A DNA stretch of 64,000 bases from Craspedostauros australis. Lineage: Eukaryota > Bacillariophyta > Bacillariophyceae > Mastogloiales > Achnanthaceae. The notes beneath the pieces were generated by a model. It searched no databases. It was not told where the DNA came from and saw only the letters and a list, made by a program, of their open reading frames with translations. The DNA lies in contig JAMXDE010000013.1 of the NCBI GenBank assembly GCA_026770025.1, positions 992,001 through 1,056,000 on the forward strand. The letters run 5' to 3'. Below, piece by piece: positions 42,690 through 53,085 of the stretch (position 1 is the first letter of the stretch; each line of letters starts with the position of its first letter). The position numbers were made by a program, and so were the translations under genes.

Positions 42690-43723
42690 ATATGGATACG
42701 AATCCGATGGGCAACGGAATGAATGCCACGAGCCAAATCAAGACGGTTGCCTGCAGCTTGATCGAATACAAGTTCATTTATCACTTTCCGCATCAGATGC
42801 AACACATCTACCCGTGCTGGTCGCTGTGGCGGCACTTTCCAAATGCCAAGCATGTCTTCCTATCCCGGCCGCGGTACCATAAAGACTTTGTGAGTGGTTC
42901 CGCCTTCACGAAGGGTGTTCAAACCGTCTTGAAAGCCAACAACATCACCACCATTTCCGTTCGCATGGTGGACTACATACGATGGTACCGATCGAACCCC
43001 AGTGAACTCCTCGTCGCGTACACACATCGAGTGGACGGTTTCCGTGCAGCCCATGACGATGACATGGAGAGTCTGAGACGGAACACCTTGACTGTGTTTG
43101 GGATGGAGCAGTACATTGAACGGTACTGCGGGCGAGCGCAAGCGCGAATGAGCTCGCATAACCAACAGGATACATCACCAATTTCCAATGCCGATTCTGT
43201 AGGAGACGACGCCTCTCATCATGCACCGCCCAGTCCACCGCGCATCGCCATTGTCAATCGTGGAAAGACGAGGCAAATGTTCGGCATGCACAACATATCC
43301 AGCATGCTGCAACATGAATTGGAGCTGCCGTACAGACCACCGGTGTTTTTCTTGGAAGACACGTCATTCCAGCAGCAAGTGGAGGCTTTCAGCAACGTCG
43401 ACATCTTGCTTTCGCCTCACGGAGCGCAGCTGACGCTGATTCCATTCATGCCACCTTGCAGCTCGGTGATCGAAGTCATCCCGCACGGGTACGGCCACGA
43501 AGCGTACTTTGGGACCTTGGCAGCCTTGTCGGGTGTGAATCATTCCTTCATTTACCTTGGAACGGACATGGCCGCCGAAACAGCGGAGATGGACGACAGG
43601 GAAGGACAGGTTGCTGCACGTAACCCTCCGGTGTGCGCACCGGCATTTCGGATGCTTCAGGCCATCAGGATACAGTACGAACAGTGGCATCGTTGCTGCA
43701 GATTTGATGCAAACACATACTAG

Positions 43724-44380
43724 AGCAACTGTCGAGTACTATGCTCTCGAGAGAAGGATGGAGATGGAGGCAGTTCAGATCCTTGGCACATACTCCTGTT
43801 GTACAAAGCGGAGAAACACGAGTAAAGTGCCGTATTTACATACGCAAGATATCCCAGACCACAATGTATCGTTGATCGTCACCTTTCGACTTGGCGAGCA
43901 TCCCTCCTGTCGCAAAGAGAGAGAGAGCAAGGAACTGGACCGAAATTTGGTGGCAAGAGTAGTAGAGAATCGAGTCACGTTATCTTACGTGACTAACAAC
44001 GGTTAGAAGACGTTATAATATGATCATTGTTGAAGGCGACACGAAATGCAACGGTCCTCTCCAAAATCGGTCTCCAAGCTCGAATTGGCAACCAACAGAC
44101 AACATGAACACCGCAGATGATGGATGATCGACACAAGCAACAACAGTAGGACGTTCAATCGGCAAAGCTCCTCCTCGTACTCGTACTCATCCTCGTGATT
44201 GTCGTCGTCACCAACGCGCCATGGTCCAAGTTGTTGGCCGTGACGAAAAGCAGGTGCTTTCCGGAGTCGAGTATCACTTCCACTTGAGAGCAGACTGCTG
44301 TCTCTCCAGAGAGAGAGTGGAGGGCTCCGCGTGACATCATTCTGCTCTCTTCCATTCTGACAGATCTCCCATCGGTCACA
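43724..44380. other. Intergenic region between the GT61 pseudogene and gene 5
   Basis: A short GA run lies at about 43917-43925, and a TCGTACTCGTACTC-type stretch at about 44174-44190. No gene is seen. Confidence 0.4.
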
Positions 44381-45802
44381 ATGCCGTCATCCAACACTCC
44401 ATCGGCCATCATGGGCGGCGCGAACACTTACAGAGTGATCATGGCCACTGCTATCATTCTTGCATTGATGAACTTTAGATTATCTGTCAGCGTTACAAGC
44501 ACAGCCTCTTCTCAGCTTGTGGATGCTGCGACGGATGATGTCACCAATCCGCGCGTGATGGCGCACAGAATAATACCCCACTGGAATCGCAACATCACGG
44601 ATTTCCCATCCTTCATGCTGCAATGGCCGGCTGATGAATCATCGCGTCTGGACGAATGCAACATTTTGGACGCCACGATACCGCATGTCTTTAACTTCAC
44701 CAACTACCCGCGATCCTACGAACCAAAACGGATGTTCAGGGATGGTTTTGGCAACTTCAGCGAAGCCTGGGATCAAGTCGATGCAGCGAGCGGGCGCGGA
44801 GTTGCGGGTGCGAATGCGTCGGTAGATCGCAACACTTCTATCGTCCCGATCAAAGCAGTCGGATGCAGCTTGGCGGATTACAAGAACGCGCATCACTTCC
44901 CACATCAAATGGAGATCGTCTACCGATGTTGGTCATTGTGGCGCCACTTTCCGCATGCCCGTCACGCCTTGCTCATTCGCCCAAAGATGTACCAGAAGTT
45001 TGTGGCACGTTCTGCCTTCAGCAGCGGCATGAAAGAAGTCTTGACCAAGAACAACATCCCTGTGCGTTCGGAAAACACGAGGGCGTTCAAGCGGGCCTAC
45101 AAAGGCGACTGGCAGGAAGTGCTGATCGTCTTTGCGAAGCAGACCTGGGATTTCAAGGCAGCTCGTGAAGATGACATGGACAATCTGAGGCGCAGCGCCT
45201 TGCCCGCGCTCGGGTTGCATCGGTATGTCGATCAGTATTGCGGAAGGATGGACCCAACGGAGGAGAAACACAGGTCGATGACGATACACAACGAGGAAGG
45301 CAACGATAGCACGAGAATCGAGCTGCCGCGCATTGTGATCGTCAATCGCAAAACCCGAAGGCAACTGTTAGGTGCCCACAATATGTCAAGCATTCTTCAG
45401 GATGAATTGAAGCTGCCATACAAACCACCAGTTCTCTATTTCGAGACGCTGTCCTTCAAGGAGCAGGTGGAGGCATTCAACAACGTCGACATTTTGCTTT
45501 CGCCTCATGGGGCGCATCTCACCGGCATTCCGTTCATGCAGCGTTGCAGCTCGGTGATTGAGGTATTCCCACATGGCTACGGCGGCGTGGATTACTTCGG
45601 TTCTCTGTCCGCGATCTCCGGCGTGAATCATACCTACATCTACCTCGGAATGGACAGGATCGCCGAGACCAAGAATATGTCCACTCCCCAGTTGCAAGAA
45701 GTTGCACGCAGTGCTTCTTTGTGTGCGCCAGCTCATAGCATGGTCGAAGCTGTCAGAATACAGATCGAGCGTTGGAATACATGTTGTGGATTTCTTCAGT
45801 AG
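44381..45802 (+). CDS. GT61-family glycosyltransferase 5 (chimeric)
   Basis: A 473-residue type II protein, ATG at 44381. The N-terminus (MGGANTYRVIMATAIILALM anchor region) resembles gene 1 and not gene 3. The blocks NITDFPSFMLQWPADESS and HHFPHQMEIVYRCWSLWRHFP follow. From DDMDNLRRSALPALGLHRYV onward the sequence is almost the same as gene 3, through RIVIVNRKTRRQLLGAHN, the DILLSPHGAHLTGIPF motif and SSVIEVFPHGYGG, until the last 35 or so residues diverge again. All family blocks are intact, so it is probably active. The mosaic pattern implies conversion or unequal crossing over. Confidence 0.88.
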   Translation: MPSSNTPSAIMGGANTYRVIMATAIILALMNFRLSVSVTSTASSQLVDAATDDVTNPRVMAHRIIPHWNRNITDFPSFMLQWPADESSRLDECNILDATIPHVFNFTNYPRSYEPKRMFRDGFGNFSEAWDQVDAASGRGVAGANASVDRNTSIVPIKAVGCSLADYKNAHHFPHQMEIVYRCWSLWRHFPHARHALLIRPKMYQKFVARSAFSSGMKEVLTKNNIPVRSENTRAFKRAYKGDWQEVLIVFAKQTWDFKAAREDDMDNLRRSALPALGLHRYVDQYCGRMDPTEEKHRSMTIHNEEGNDSTRIELPRIVIVNRKTRRQLLGAHNMSSILQDELKLPYKPPVLYFETLSFKEQVEAFNNVDILLSPHGAHLTGIPFMQRCSSVIEVFPHGYGGVDYFGSLSAISGVNHTYIYLGMDRIAETKNMSTPQLQEVARSASLCAPAHSMVEAVRIQIERWNTCCGFLQ

Positions 45803-46687
45803 TTCTCGAAGTTCCATCGCAATCGTGGGGAAATTGCAGTTTGATTTGGTTTGGTTGCATTGACGGTACAACACCATGTGTGTACTTCACGGATAGTATA
45901 GTACAATGTATGATTTCTGCATCTGTACCATGATACTGTTCATTCCTCATGTATTATCATATGTCATGTTATCAGATGGAGGAAATGCAACTGCTCCTGC
46001 CTTGCAGATCGAGCAGTGGAATCCGTGTTGTGGATTTCCTCCGTGACACTATCACAATGATGCGCCTCTCCCGTTTAGTGTCGTCGTTTTCCTTCTGTTC
46101 ACTTCATGTTGATTCATCATTGCCGTTCCTACGAGGAAGAGCACACTGTAGTCCAACTTTCCAAATGAGACGGAGGCGTTTCTCGCTCTTTTGTTTCGGC
46201 ATCCATCCTGGTTCATGTGGCATTGAGGCGCTTCTGTGCGCGTCGGTGGCGCAACGCAACTCGTAGCACTGCGAGCACAGTGACTGTCTTACATACTTAA
46301 AGTGTATCTATTGGGACGTGCCATACTCGTAGGTTCAGAGGGCTTCCTTGCATCCCTGGCAATGGCTCCTCTGGCATCCCAGCAACTCCTCGCTCGCTCT
46401 TTCGCGGGAGGTACACCCTCGATTCAAGCTACTGAGTTTGTGAGCAACCACGGTTACAAACCGTTATGCATTGGAACATCACAAAATCGCTTTGTTGACG
46501 GGAACGTGAACAAAAACTCAACCGCAAGGAACCTCATTCTGTCAGCGTCTGTCCTTCCATACCTGTGGAGGAGCAATGACACACACACAAGGTAACCTCA
46601 TAAATTCGGTTCCTTCTTCTTTTGTGCAAGGGATTATCACACATTCATCACCGCATACAAAAAAAAGAACAACATCATCCAGGAATC
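45803..46687. other. Intergenic region between GT61 genes 5 and 6
   Basis: 885 bp without a full gene. It contains a short GT61 C-terminal relic at 46002-46046, listed separately. Other frames here look random. Confidence 0.45.
46002..46046 (+). pseudogene. GT61 C-terminal relic
   Basis: It encodes LQIEQWNPCCGFPP and a stop, matching the ends of the array members (QVEQWNRCCGF). The rest of the copy is gone. It marks an old duplication boundary. Confidence 0.7.
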
Positions 46688-48001
46688 ATGCTATCCTCAA
46701 GCCACATGAGACCCATCAATCGCACTGGCAACGCTCTGCGCGCGTTCGTGGCCGTGGCTGTCGCAATCCTGACCGCGACGAACTGGGGTATGTCCTTCTA
46801 TGCATTGTCACTATCCCAGCAGCACTTGAGGGACGCCGTGGACGATGTCACCCGCCCAAGCCAGCAACTTGCGGATCGACGGAGTCGCAACATCACAGAA
46901 TTCCCGTCCTTCATGTTGCAGTGGCCGACCGACCCATTGCCACCGAGCGACTGCGACATTCGCAATGCATCCATGCCGCATATCTTCAACGTCAGCGATT
47001 TTCCGAGGTGGCATCTCAAGGAGGCCATGTTGCAGGTCGATCATGGCAATCTCAGCGAGGCGTGGGAGACGACGACGCTCACGTCGGGACAGGACAACAC
47101 CAACCAAATCCAGACGGCTGCCTGCAGCTTGGCGAATTACTACCACGTGGATCACTTTCCACATCAGATGGAGATCATCTACCGATGTTGGTCGGTGTGG
47201 CGCCACTTTCCGAATGCCACTCGGGTCTTCCTCATCCGTCCCGCGAAGTTCTACAAGTTCGTGGATTACTCCGCTTTCAGCAGGGGCATGGCGAAGGTGT
47301 TGCAGTACAACAATATTTCCGTGCTGCGCAAACGAACGGAGGACTACAAGCAGCAGCAGATCTCGCAGAATCGGAACCTGCTGTTGGTCTTCGCCGGACA
47401 GAACTTCAAGTTCAAAGCAGCGTGCGACGACGACATGGCCGACTTGAGGCGCAGCACGTTGATGGCGCTGGGCCTGCAGCGATATCTCCATGACGCATGC
47501 GGCGGCGGCCAAGGAATGGGACTGCCGCGGATCGCGGTCTTCAATCGCAAGAAACGCAGGGCGCTGCTCGGTGCGCACAACGTATCTATTATGCTGCAAG
47601 ACGAGTTGGACTTGCCGTACCGACCGCCCGTGATATTCTTCGAGGACATGTCGTTCGAAGAACAGGTGGAGGCATTCAGCAACATCGATATCTTGCTGTC
47701 GCCGCACGGAGCACAGCTGACGTCGATTCCATTCCTGCCGCGCTGCGCCTCCGTCGTTGAGGTATTTGGGTACGGGTACGGCTTTCCCGATTACTTCGGA
47801 CGGTTGGCAGCGATATCTGCCGTCAACCATTCCTACATCTATTTGGGGACCGACATGGAGACGGAGACTAGAGACATGGTAGCCGCCGATTTGCTAGAAA
47901 CTGCGCGTCGAGCTTCTCTGTGCGCGCCGGCGCATCGCATGGTGGAGGCCGTGAGGATACAGGTCGAGCAATGGAATCGGTGTTGTGGCTTCGTTGGTTA
48001 G
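46688..48001 (+). CDS. GT61-family glycosyltransferase 6
   Basis: A 437-residue type II protein starting at ATG 46688. The anchor is ALRAFVAVAVAILTATNWG at about residues 18-36. Blocks are NITEFPSFMLQWPTDPLPP, DHFPHQMEIIYRCWSVWRHFP, RIAVFNRKKRRALLGAHN, the GT61 motif DILLSPHGAQLTSIPF and ASVVEVFGYGYGF, ending EQWNRCCGFVG. It is the shortest intact member because the loop between the ADLRRSTLMALGLQRY block and the nucleotide-binding half is reduced. It is last in the array; the next gene, GRASP, is unrelated by sequence but also serves the Golgi. Confidence 0.87.
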   Translation: MLSSSHMRPINRTGNALRAFVAVAVAILTATNWGMSFYALSLSQQHLRDAVDDVTRPSQQLADRRSRNITEFPSFMLQWPTDPLPPSDCDIRNASMPHIFNVSDFPRWHLKEAMLQVDHGNLSEAWETTTLTSGQDNTNQIQTAACSLANYYHVDHFPHQMEIIYRCWSVWRHFPNATRVFLIRPAKFYKFVDYSAFSRGMAKVLQYNNISVLRKRTEDYKQQQISQNRNLLLVFAGQNFKFKAACDDDMADLRRSTLMALGLQRYLHDACGGGQGMGLPRIAVFNRKKRRALLGAHNVSIMLQDELDLPYRPPVIFFEDMSFEEQVEAFSNIDILLSPHGAQLTSIPFLPRCASVVEVFGYGYGFPDYFGRLAAISAVNHSYIYLGTDMETETRDMVAADLLETARRASLCAPAHRMVEAVRIQVEQWNRCCGFVG

Positions 48002-48495
48002 GTGGTTGTGACCGTCCTCTGCATTGAACGCATAATAATAGAATGATATCTCTGCTCATTGCTCTACCGTACGAGCCACCAGTGCTGCTGCAATGGAATG
48101 TTCTCTCTAACTTCCTTTCTGTGCTTGTAAGCCCACCGTCGGAAAGTACGAAGAAGATCGAATCGTGAATGATGTGAATTGACATGCGACTACTACGACC
48201 GCATGAAACGCAACGGACAGAAACGAATCCGATTTTGGTGACCGTTGTGGTGGGAAGGATACCGCGACACAGACTGTGCAGCCACCGACCATGGCGATCT
48301 GGAGCCTTCGCAAACTCATTTCAACGGCTCCAAACGAATCAACAGCACACACATCACGAGGTGCTGTGTTGTGTTGCGCTACAAGATCCAAGTACACACA
48401 TACACACACACACTCTCTCTCTCTCTCTCTCTCTCAAGCTAAAGATTAGAGTGACAGAAGAAGAACAGAAACAGCCAACTTACTAGTACAACACC
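48002..48495. promoter_or_regulatory. Region between GT61 gene 6 and GRASP with CA/CT microsatellite
   Basis: A CA run followed by a CT run of about 24 bases lies at roughly 48397-48436, close upstream of the GRASP start. Pyrimidine-rich tracts are common near diatom start sites, but a role here is a guess. Confidence 0.4.
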
Positions 48496-49992
48496 ATGGG
48501 CAACTCCGCAAGCGACATCAGCGGCGCTGCCGCCGATCCTCACGCAGAAGAGATGGATCAGTTCGATGGCATTGAGACCCTGGGCTACCGCGTGCTGGGC
48601 GTGCAACCCAACAGCCCTGCATCGAAGGCGGGCCTCGTCAGCTTCTTCGACTTCATCTTGGGTGCCAACGAGAAGATGCTGCTGGGCAGCGGAGAAGGAT
48701 TGGAGGAAGGCGACGAATACGATGACATTGACTTTCCGGCCTTGTTGCAGGAGAATAAGGGCCAGGTGCTGGAGCTTCGTGAGTCTACGCAAAGTGTTTA
48801 GAAGCGATGGAAGCGATGGAATGGGAGCGTTTGAAGCTGGAGGTTGATGAATGAAGTCTGAAGTGTCCTACTTGGGTTGTTTGTGTTCGAGCCTCAAATG
48901 ACTTTTGAGCCTGAATCTGCAATGAGTTGGACCTTCTAGTGCTTGCTCATGCTCGAACGACCAGGGTCATCAACAACTAACACTGTGTCACATTCTATCA
49001 CACCTCACCCTCATACTCTGCACAACTCCATCTGCAACTCCACCTGGAATGCCTCCATCCGCGCAGTCGTTTGGAACATCAAGGCGCAAGAAAAGCGGCT
49101 AGTCGAGCTGACACCCAACGATGATTGGGGCGGCGCGGGATTGCTGGGCGTCACCATCAAGCTCGACAACTACGGCGGCGCCGACGAACGTCTCATCCGC
49201 GTGCTCGACGTTGAAATGGATTCGCCTGCCAGCATCGCGGGATTGGTGCCGCTGCAGGACTTTCTCCTCGGAACCACCGTCATGGCGTTCGCCGACACGG
49301 CGGGTCTGTCGGCCGTCTTGAGGTATCACGTTGATCAGGTCGTCGAGCTGTACGTCTACAACGCGGAGAGCGACGTGGTGCGCGTCGTGGCCCTCATGCC
49401 GACGTTGAGCTGGGGTGGTCACGGGCTGCTGGGTGCCGAAGTCGGAACGGGGTACCTGCATCGTTTGCCAACCACGTGTCGCGGCACCATCGGCCAGTCC
49501 GTCGAGCGCAAGGTGCGGATACGGAAGAGTGCCAGCGACATCAATGCGGCGACGACAAATGCCGTGGAGACGGGAGAAGGCGTCGAGGAGGAGGGCGCCA
49601 ATATCGAGCTGCCGGAGCCGCCGCAGCCACTGCTGGGTGCGGACGCCACGAAGGCCGAACCGACGTTGGTGGAGATGGAACCGCACCTCGAGATGGAGCG
49701 CAGCGATTCCAGCAGCAACATTCCCGGCGGCACCACGAAGCAGCCCTATCAGCTTGGTTCGCCAGTCAAAGCGCAGCAGGAGCAGGGTGCTGGCACGTCG
49801 TCGGCAGAATCGGCCACACCGCAGCTCACATCGGACGATGCCGCATCGCTGTTTGCAGGACCGCCGCCGCCATCATCGGTTGAGCAAGTAGGTGTCGCGC
49901 CGCAAACGGAGTCGGTGTCGGCGCCCAGCACGTATGGACAGACCGGAATAGAAATGCTGCCCCCGCCACCCAAGATGTCCGCACGAACATGA
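48496..49992 (+). CDS. GORASP: Golgi reassembly-stacking protein (GRASP), two exons
   Basis: Exon 1 is 48496-48778 and exon 2 is 49067-49992. The intron (48779-49066) has GTGAGT and GCGCAG, phase 1; the product is 402 residues. MGNSAS gives an N-terminal glycine for myristoylation, as in GRASP55/65. Two PDZ-like repeats follow: the first ends LLQENKGQVLEL, and the junction restores LVWNIKAQEK; the second includes DDWGGAGLLGVTIKLDN and TLSWGGHGLLGAEVGTGYLHRLP, the defining GRASP block. The C-terminal 190 residues are Pro/Glu-rich and disordered, the usual regulatory tail. GRASP tethers Golgi membranes and supports unconventional secretion. A frame-preserving splice and both WGG motifs make the call secure. 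Confidence 0.93.
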
Positions 49993-50223
49993 TGAGATGC
50001 ATGGAGCAGTGTACTCGGAGTGTCGTTGTGACCAGGAGCAAACTACGATATGGTGACAGCAATAACAACGATAGTTAGCCTCGGTTATTACTGTCGTGAA
50101 TCATCTTCTCTCTGGCCGCAAGACTGAATCCTGTTCCACTGTAGAAACCATCGTGCCCTTTGAAGAGAGTTCTCGTGCTTGCCAATTTGCATTTCGTAAG
50201 CGTCATCTCTACATACGTTTGCC

Positions 50224-53085
50224 TCAAACAATTTGATCCTCCTGCTGCGCCTCTTCGGCTGTGGCCAACAATTTCACGGTATCGGACTGCACGGGCACGA
50301 TCTCCTCATCCACCAACGCCACGAATCCACCTGCGCGTCCCATAGCGGCGTAGTACTTGTCCTCCATGTGATGCGCCAACCCCTTGCCTTGCAACAACGA
50401 GTTCACAATCTGCAATTCGCGATCCGTGAAAGTGCGATCGATGCCGACGATGCTCGTGATGTCTGATGCTGATACCGTCTTCAACCGATCTCCCACGCGG
50501 TTGGCGAGCTTGCCCAGATTGCCGAGCAGCTGCTGATCTTTCTCATCCTGTTCCGGCGATTTGTTCATCGTGTCTTGCGTGGCCGCGACGATATCGCCGA
50601 GCAGCGTGCCTTCCGCCACCGGGCTCGAGGTGCGCTTGCTGTAATCGCGCACGGAACAGTCGTCGCCGTCACTCTCGCCCTCCACCCAGATGGTGGGATC
50701 GGCGTCTTCCTGCGTCGGTTCCACCACGAGGACGGTGGATCCACAATGATCGTAATCGACCGACAGCGTGTACATGGTGCGCGGCATGCGCGCCACGATG
50801 TCCTGATCATTGACGATGCGGTAGGCCTCGTCGACCTTGCCGTTCTCGAGGAGACTGTCGAACCGGCTAGTGAATGCGCGGTTACCAACACGAGGACTGC
50901 CGAAGTTGTACAATTTCAGCGACTTGGGCCGAGGCGGTTGTTGCGTGCCGGATGCAATGAGGTCTTGCGATCCCATGAAGGTGCTCTGGATGGCCTTCCA
51001 CCACGCATCCGATTTCTCGGTCTGAGGCAAAGCGCGTCCCGCGTCCAGACCAAACTCACCAACATCGGCAACGAAGAGCGTCGCCAACGCACCGCCCAGA
51101 GAATGCCCTGTCACCAGCATGTCGTAGTCCGCGAGGGTCTCGCCTGGTTCCACGGTGGCCAGCAAAAGCTCCTTGAGACGGCGCGAGATGGAGTTCATGG
51201 ACTTGCGGAATCCGGCGTGCACCTTGGCCGTTTCGGGTTCCTTCTCGTCCTCGCCTTCCACCCACGGATCCTGAATGATGGAAGCGTCGGTGACGAGATC
51301 GATGGGCGTGCACGTGCCGCGGAAACTGACGACGATGAGCTTCTTTTGCAACGATCGATAGACAGCACAGCATCCGCCAGTCACATCGTGGTTGATGAAG
51401 AAGCAATGTTCGAGATCGTTGCCGGCGATGTGGATATCCTCGACGTCGTCCAGACCGGTGCGTTGCGACAGGTACTTCTGATACAGATCGCCCCAATTGA
51501 CGCCCGGCAGACCGCCCAGCACTTCGTAACGACTACGCTCGATGTTGGTTTGGGGAATGGGCAAGTACCGCAACCGCACATCGATGCGGCCCTTGATCTG
51601 GCCTTCGTAGAAGCTGCCCGCGATGGCACCGACTGCCGCACCGGCCGGTCCCGCCAACATGGCACCCGCCGCCGCCGCGGCCATGACCTGTCCATTCTTG
51701 TCCTTGATTCGCGGTTTCGAAGACAGCTTGAGCTCGCCCTCCCAGGCCTGCGTCTGTTCCTTGATCATGCGCGCCACTTCCTGGTCGACATCCTCGGGTT
51801 TGAGATCTCCGGATTGGATGCGCTGCATGACGTCCCGCTTGATACGCTCCGTGAGATCCTGCTGCGACATTCTGGCCAAGGGGATGAGATCGGTGAGCTT
51901 GGTGTGCGTGCTGCCCACGGCCGATCCGCCCCCGACGACGTCTTCGTCCATGATGGTGAAGACCAACCGCGCCTGCGATGGATCCTGCAGGTAGAGGTAG
52001 ACGGGATCCTCGTCGGCCCAGACCGCGGCGGCATCGCGGCCCCAGCCCTTCTTGATGTGGTACGGCAAGGCCTTGCCTTCCTTCTTCTTGGCCGCCTTGC
52101 TCTTGTTCTCGTTGACGTTGGCCCACGCTGTGCGCGAGCGGCTGACGTGCGTGGCACCGCTGAGGTCCAGGACGCCCTCGTGGTACTGCATCTCGAGCAG
52201 GTCGACATCCTCCTTCCATTGTCCTTCGACGGCGGCCACGAGGAGGTAGGCATCGACGCCGCCGCCCGTCATGACGGATTCCTTGAGATCGTCTTCGTCG
52301 GGCAGGCCGGTGCATTTGAGGGGGGTGACCTCGACGAGTCCTTTGTACAGGTTGCGCGTGTAGGCGGTGGACAGGAATGCGACGTCCATGCCTTTGGACT
52401 GCGGGTGTAAGTTGTGGGTATGTTTACCATTGAATGGAATACAATAATAGAATAGAATAGAATCGAGGTGAATTGAGTTGGGTTGAGTGGGAAGCAGAGG
52501 CGTAGATCGAAAGATTGATCATGAGATGAAGAGCATCGCAGATAGCGGCTCAAGCACGACCATGACGTCACACCCGCACATGCACGCATGACTCAATCCC
52601 TATCCACACGCCAATCAGCAACAGCAATGAATGACAACCACACCATACTACTCCTCATATAATAGTGGCACAATAGTAGAGTAGCATAGTACAATGGTTG
52701 TACGCACCCCTTTCTCCCAACGTGATGAATTGGAGGGTGGCTCGGAGTAGGCATCGAATGCCAAGCCAGCACAGAACAGAGCCGTGTCGAGATCGAACTT
52801 CTGGCCATTGCTTGATACACTGTCATCATCATTCTCTGCGGCCAGCCGCGTCGGTGACGACTTTGGTGCATCGAGCAGTCGTTGTGCGTTGATGTGATTT
52901 GACGACGGCGACGCAGCGAAGGATGAGACTTGACGCAATCGTGAAGTCGCCCATTGATTTGGTGCGAATGCCTGCGCTGAGTCGGCCATCAGGGCAGTTC
53001 CCACGCAGAGAGCCGAGGCCATTGCGATGGTGCGCCTACTTCTGCGACAGCACATCGATGTTTGGGGTGCATTGGGCTGCGTCAT
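50224..53085 (-). CDS. Plastid-targeted class 3 lipase with C2-like N-terminal part, two exons
   Basis: Exon 1 is 53085-52708 and exon 2 is 52398-50224. The intron (52707-52399) has GTGCGT and CCGCAG, phase 0; the protein is 850 residues. Exon 1 holds a signal peptide ending MADSAQ then AFAPNQ, the red-plastid transit motif, a Ser-rich transit region, and FDLDTALFCAGLAFDAYSEP. A C2-like beta-rich region follows (MDVAFLSTAY, VYLYLQDPSQARLVFTIMDED), then a Gly/Ala-rich hydrophobic patch (MAAAAAGAMLAGPAGAA). The lipase_3 core has VSFRGT, GHSLGGAL with Ser at about 559, VNDQDIVARMP for the Asp and VDYDHCG for the likely His. It probably hydrolyses plastid galactolipids or other glycerolipids. The membrane patch may help docking. 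Confidence 0.88.

Larger units (their letters stand above)
40870..43723 (+). pseudogene. GT61-family glycosyltransferase 4, disrupted by a nonsense change and two MITEs
   Basis: The N-terminal part from ATG 40870 parallels gene 3 (NRRNGKNLFMLALVGAVAV, then NVESEYWD). A TAA at 41110-41112 replaces the Glu codon found in paralogues after the NIT tripeptide, yet the frame continues in full as FPQFMLRWPTDP. MITE 1 interrupts at 41205-41833 and MITE 2 at 41943-42689. Between them lies an intact host piece encoding NDYRSVYDIHEVFGS. Removing each MITE with one ATAT copy keeps the frame, after which SQIKTVACSLIEY, HFPHQMQHIYPCWSLWRHFP, the GT61 motif DILLSPHGAQLTLIPF and a normal C-terminus follow to 43723. 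No intron model fits the insertions. Confidence 0.88.

Noticed and set aside
50575-52410. A 611-codon plus-strand frame opposite the lipase gene
   Set aside because: It is the antisense shadow of the lipase; the minus strand has the GHSLGG motif and a supported splice to a plastid signal.
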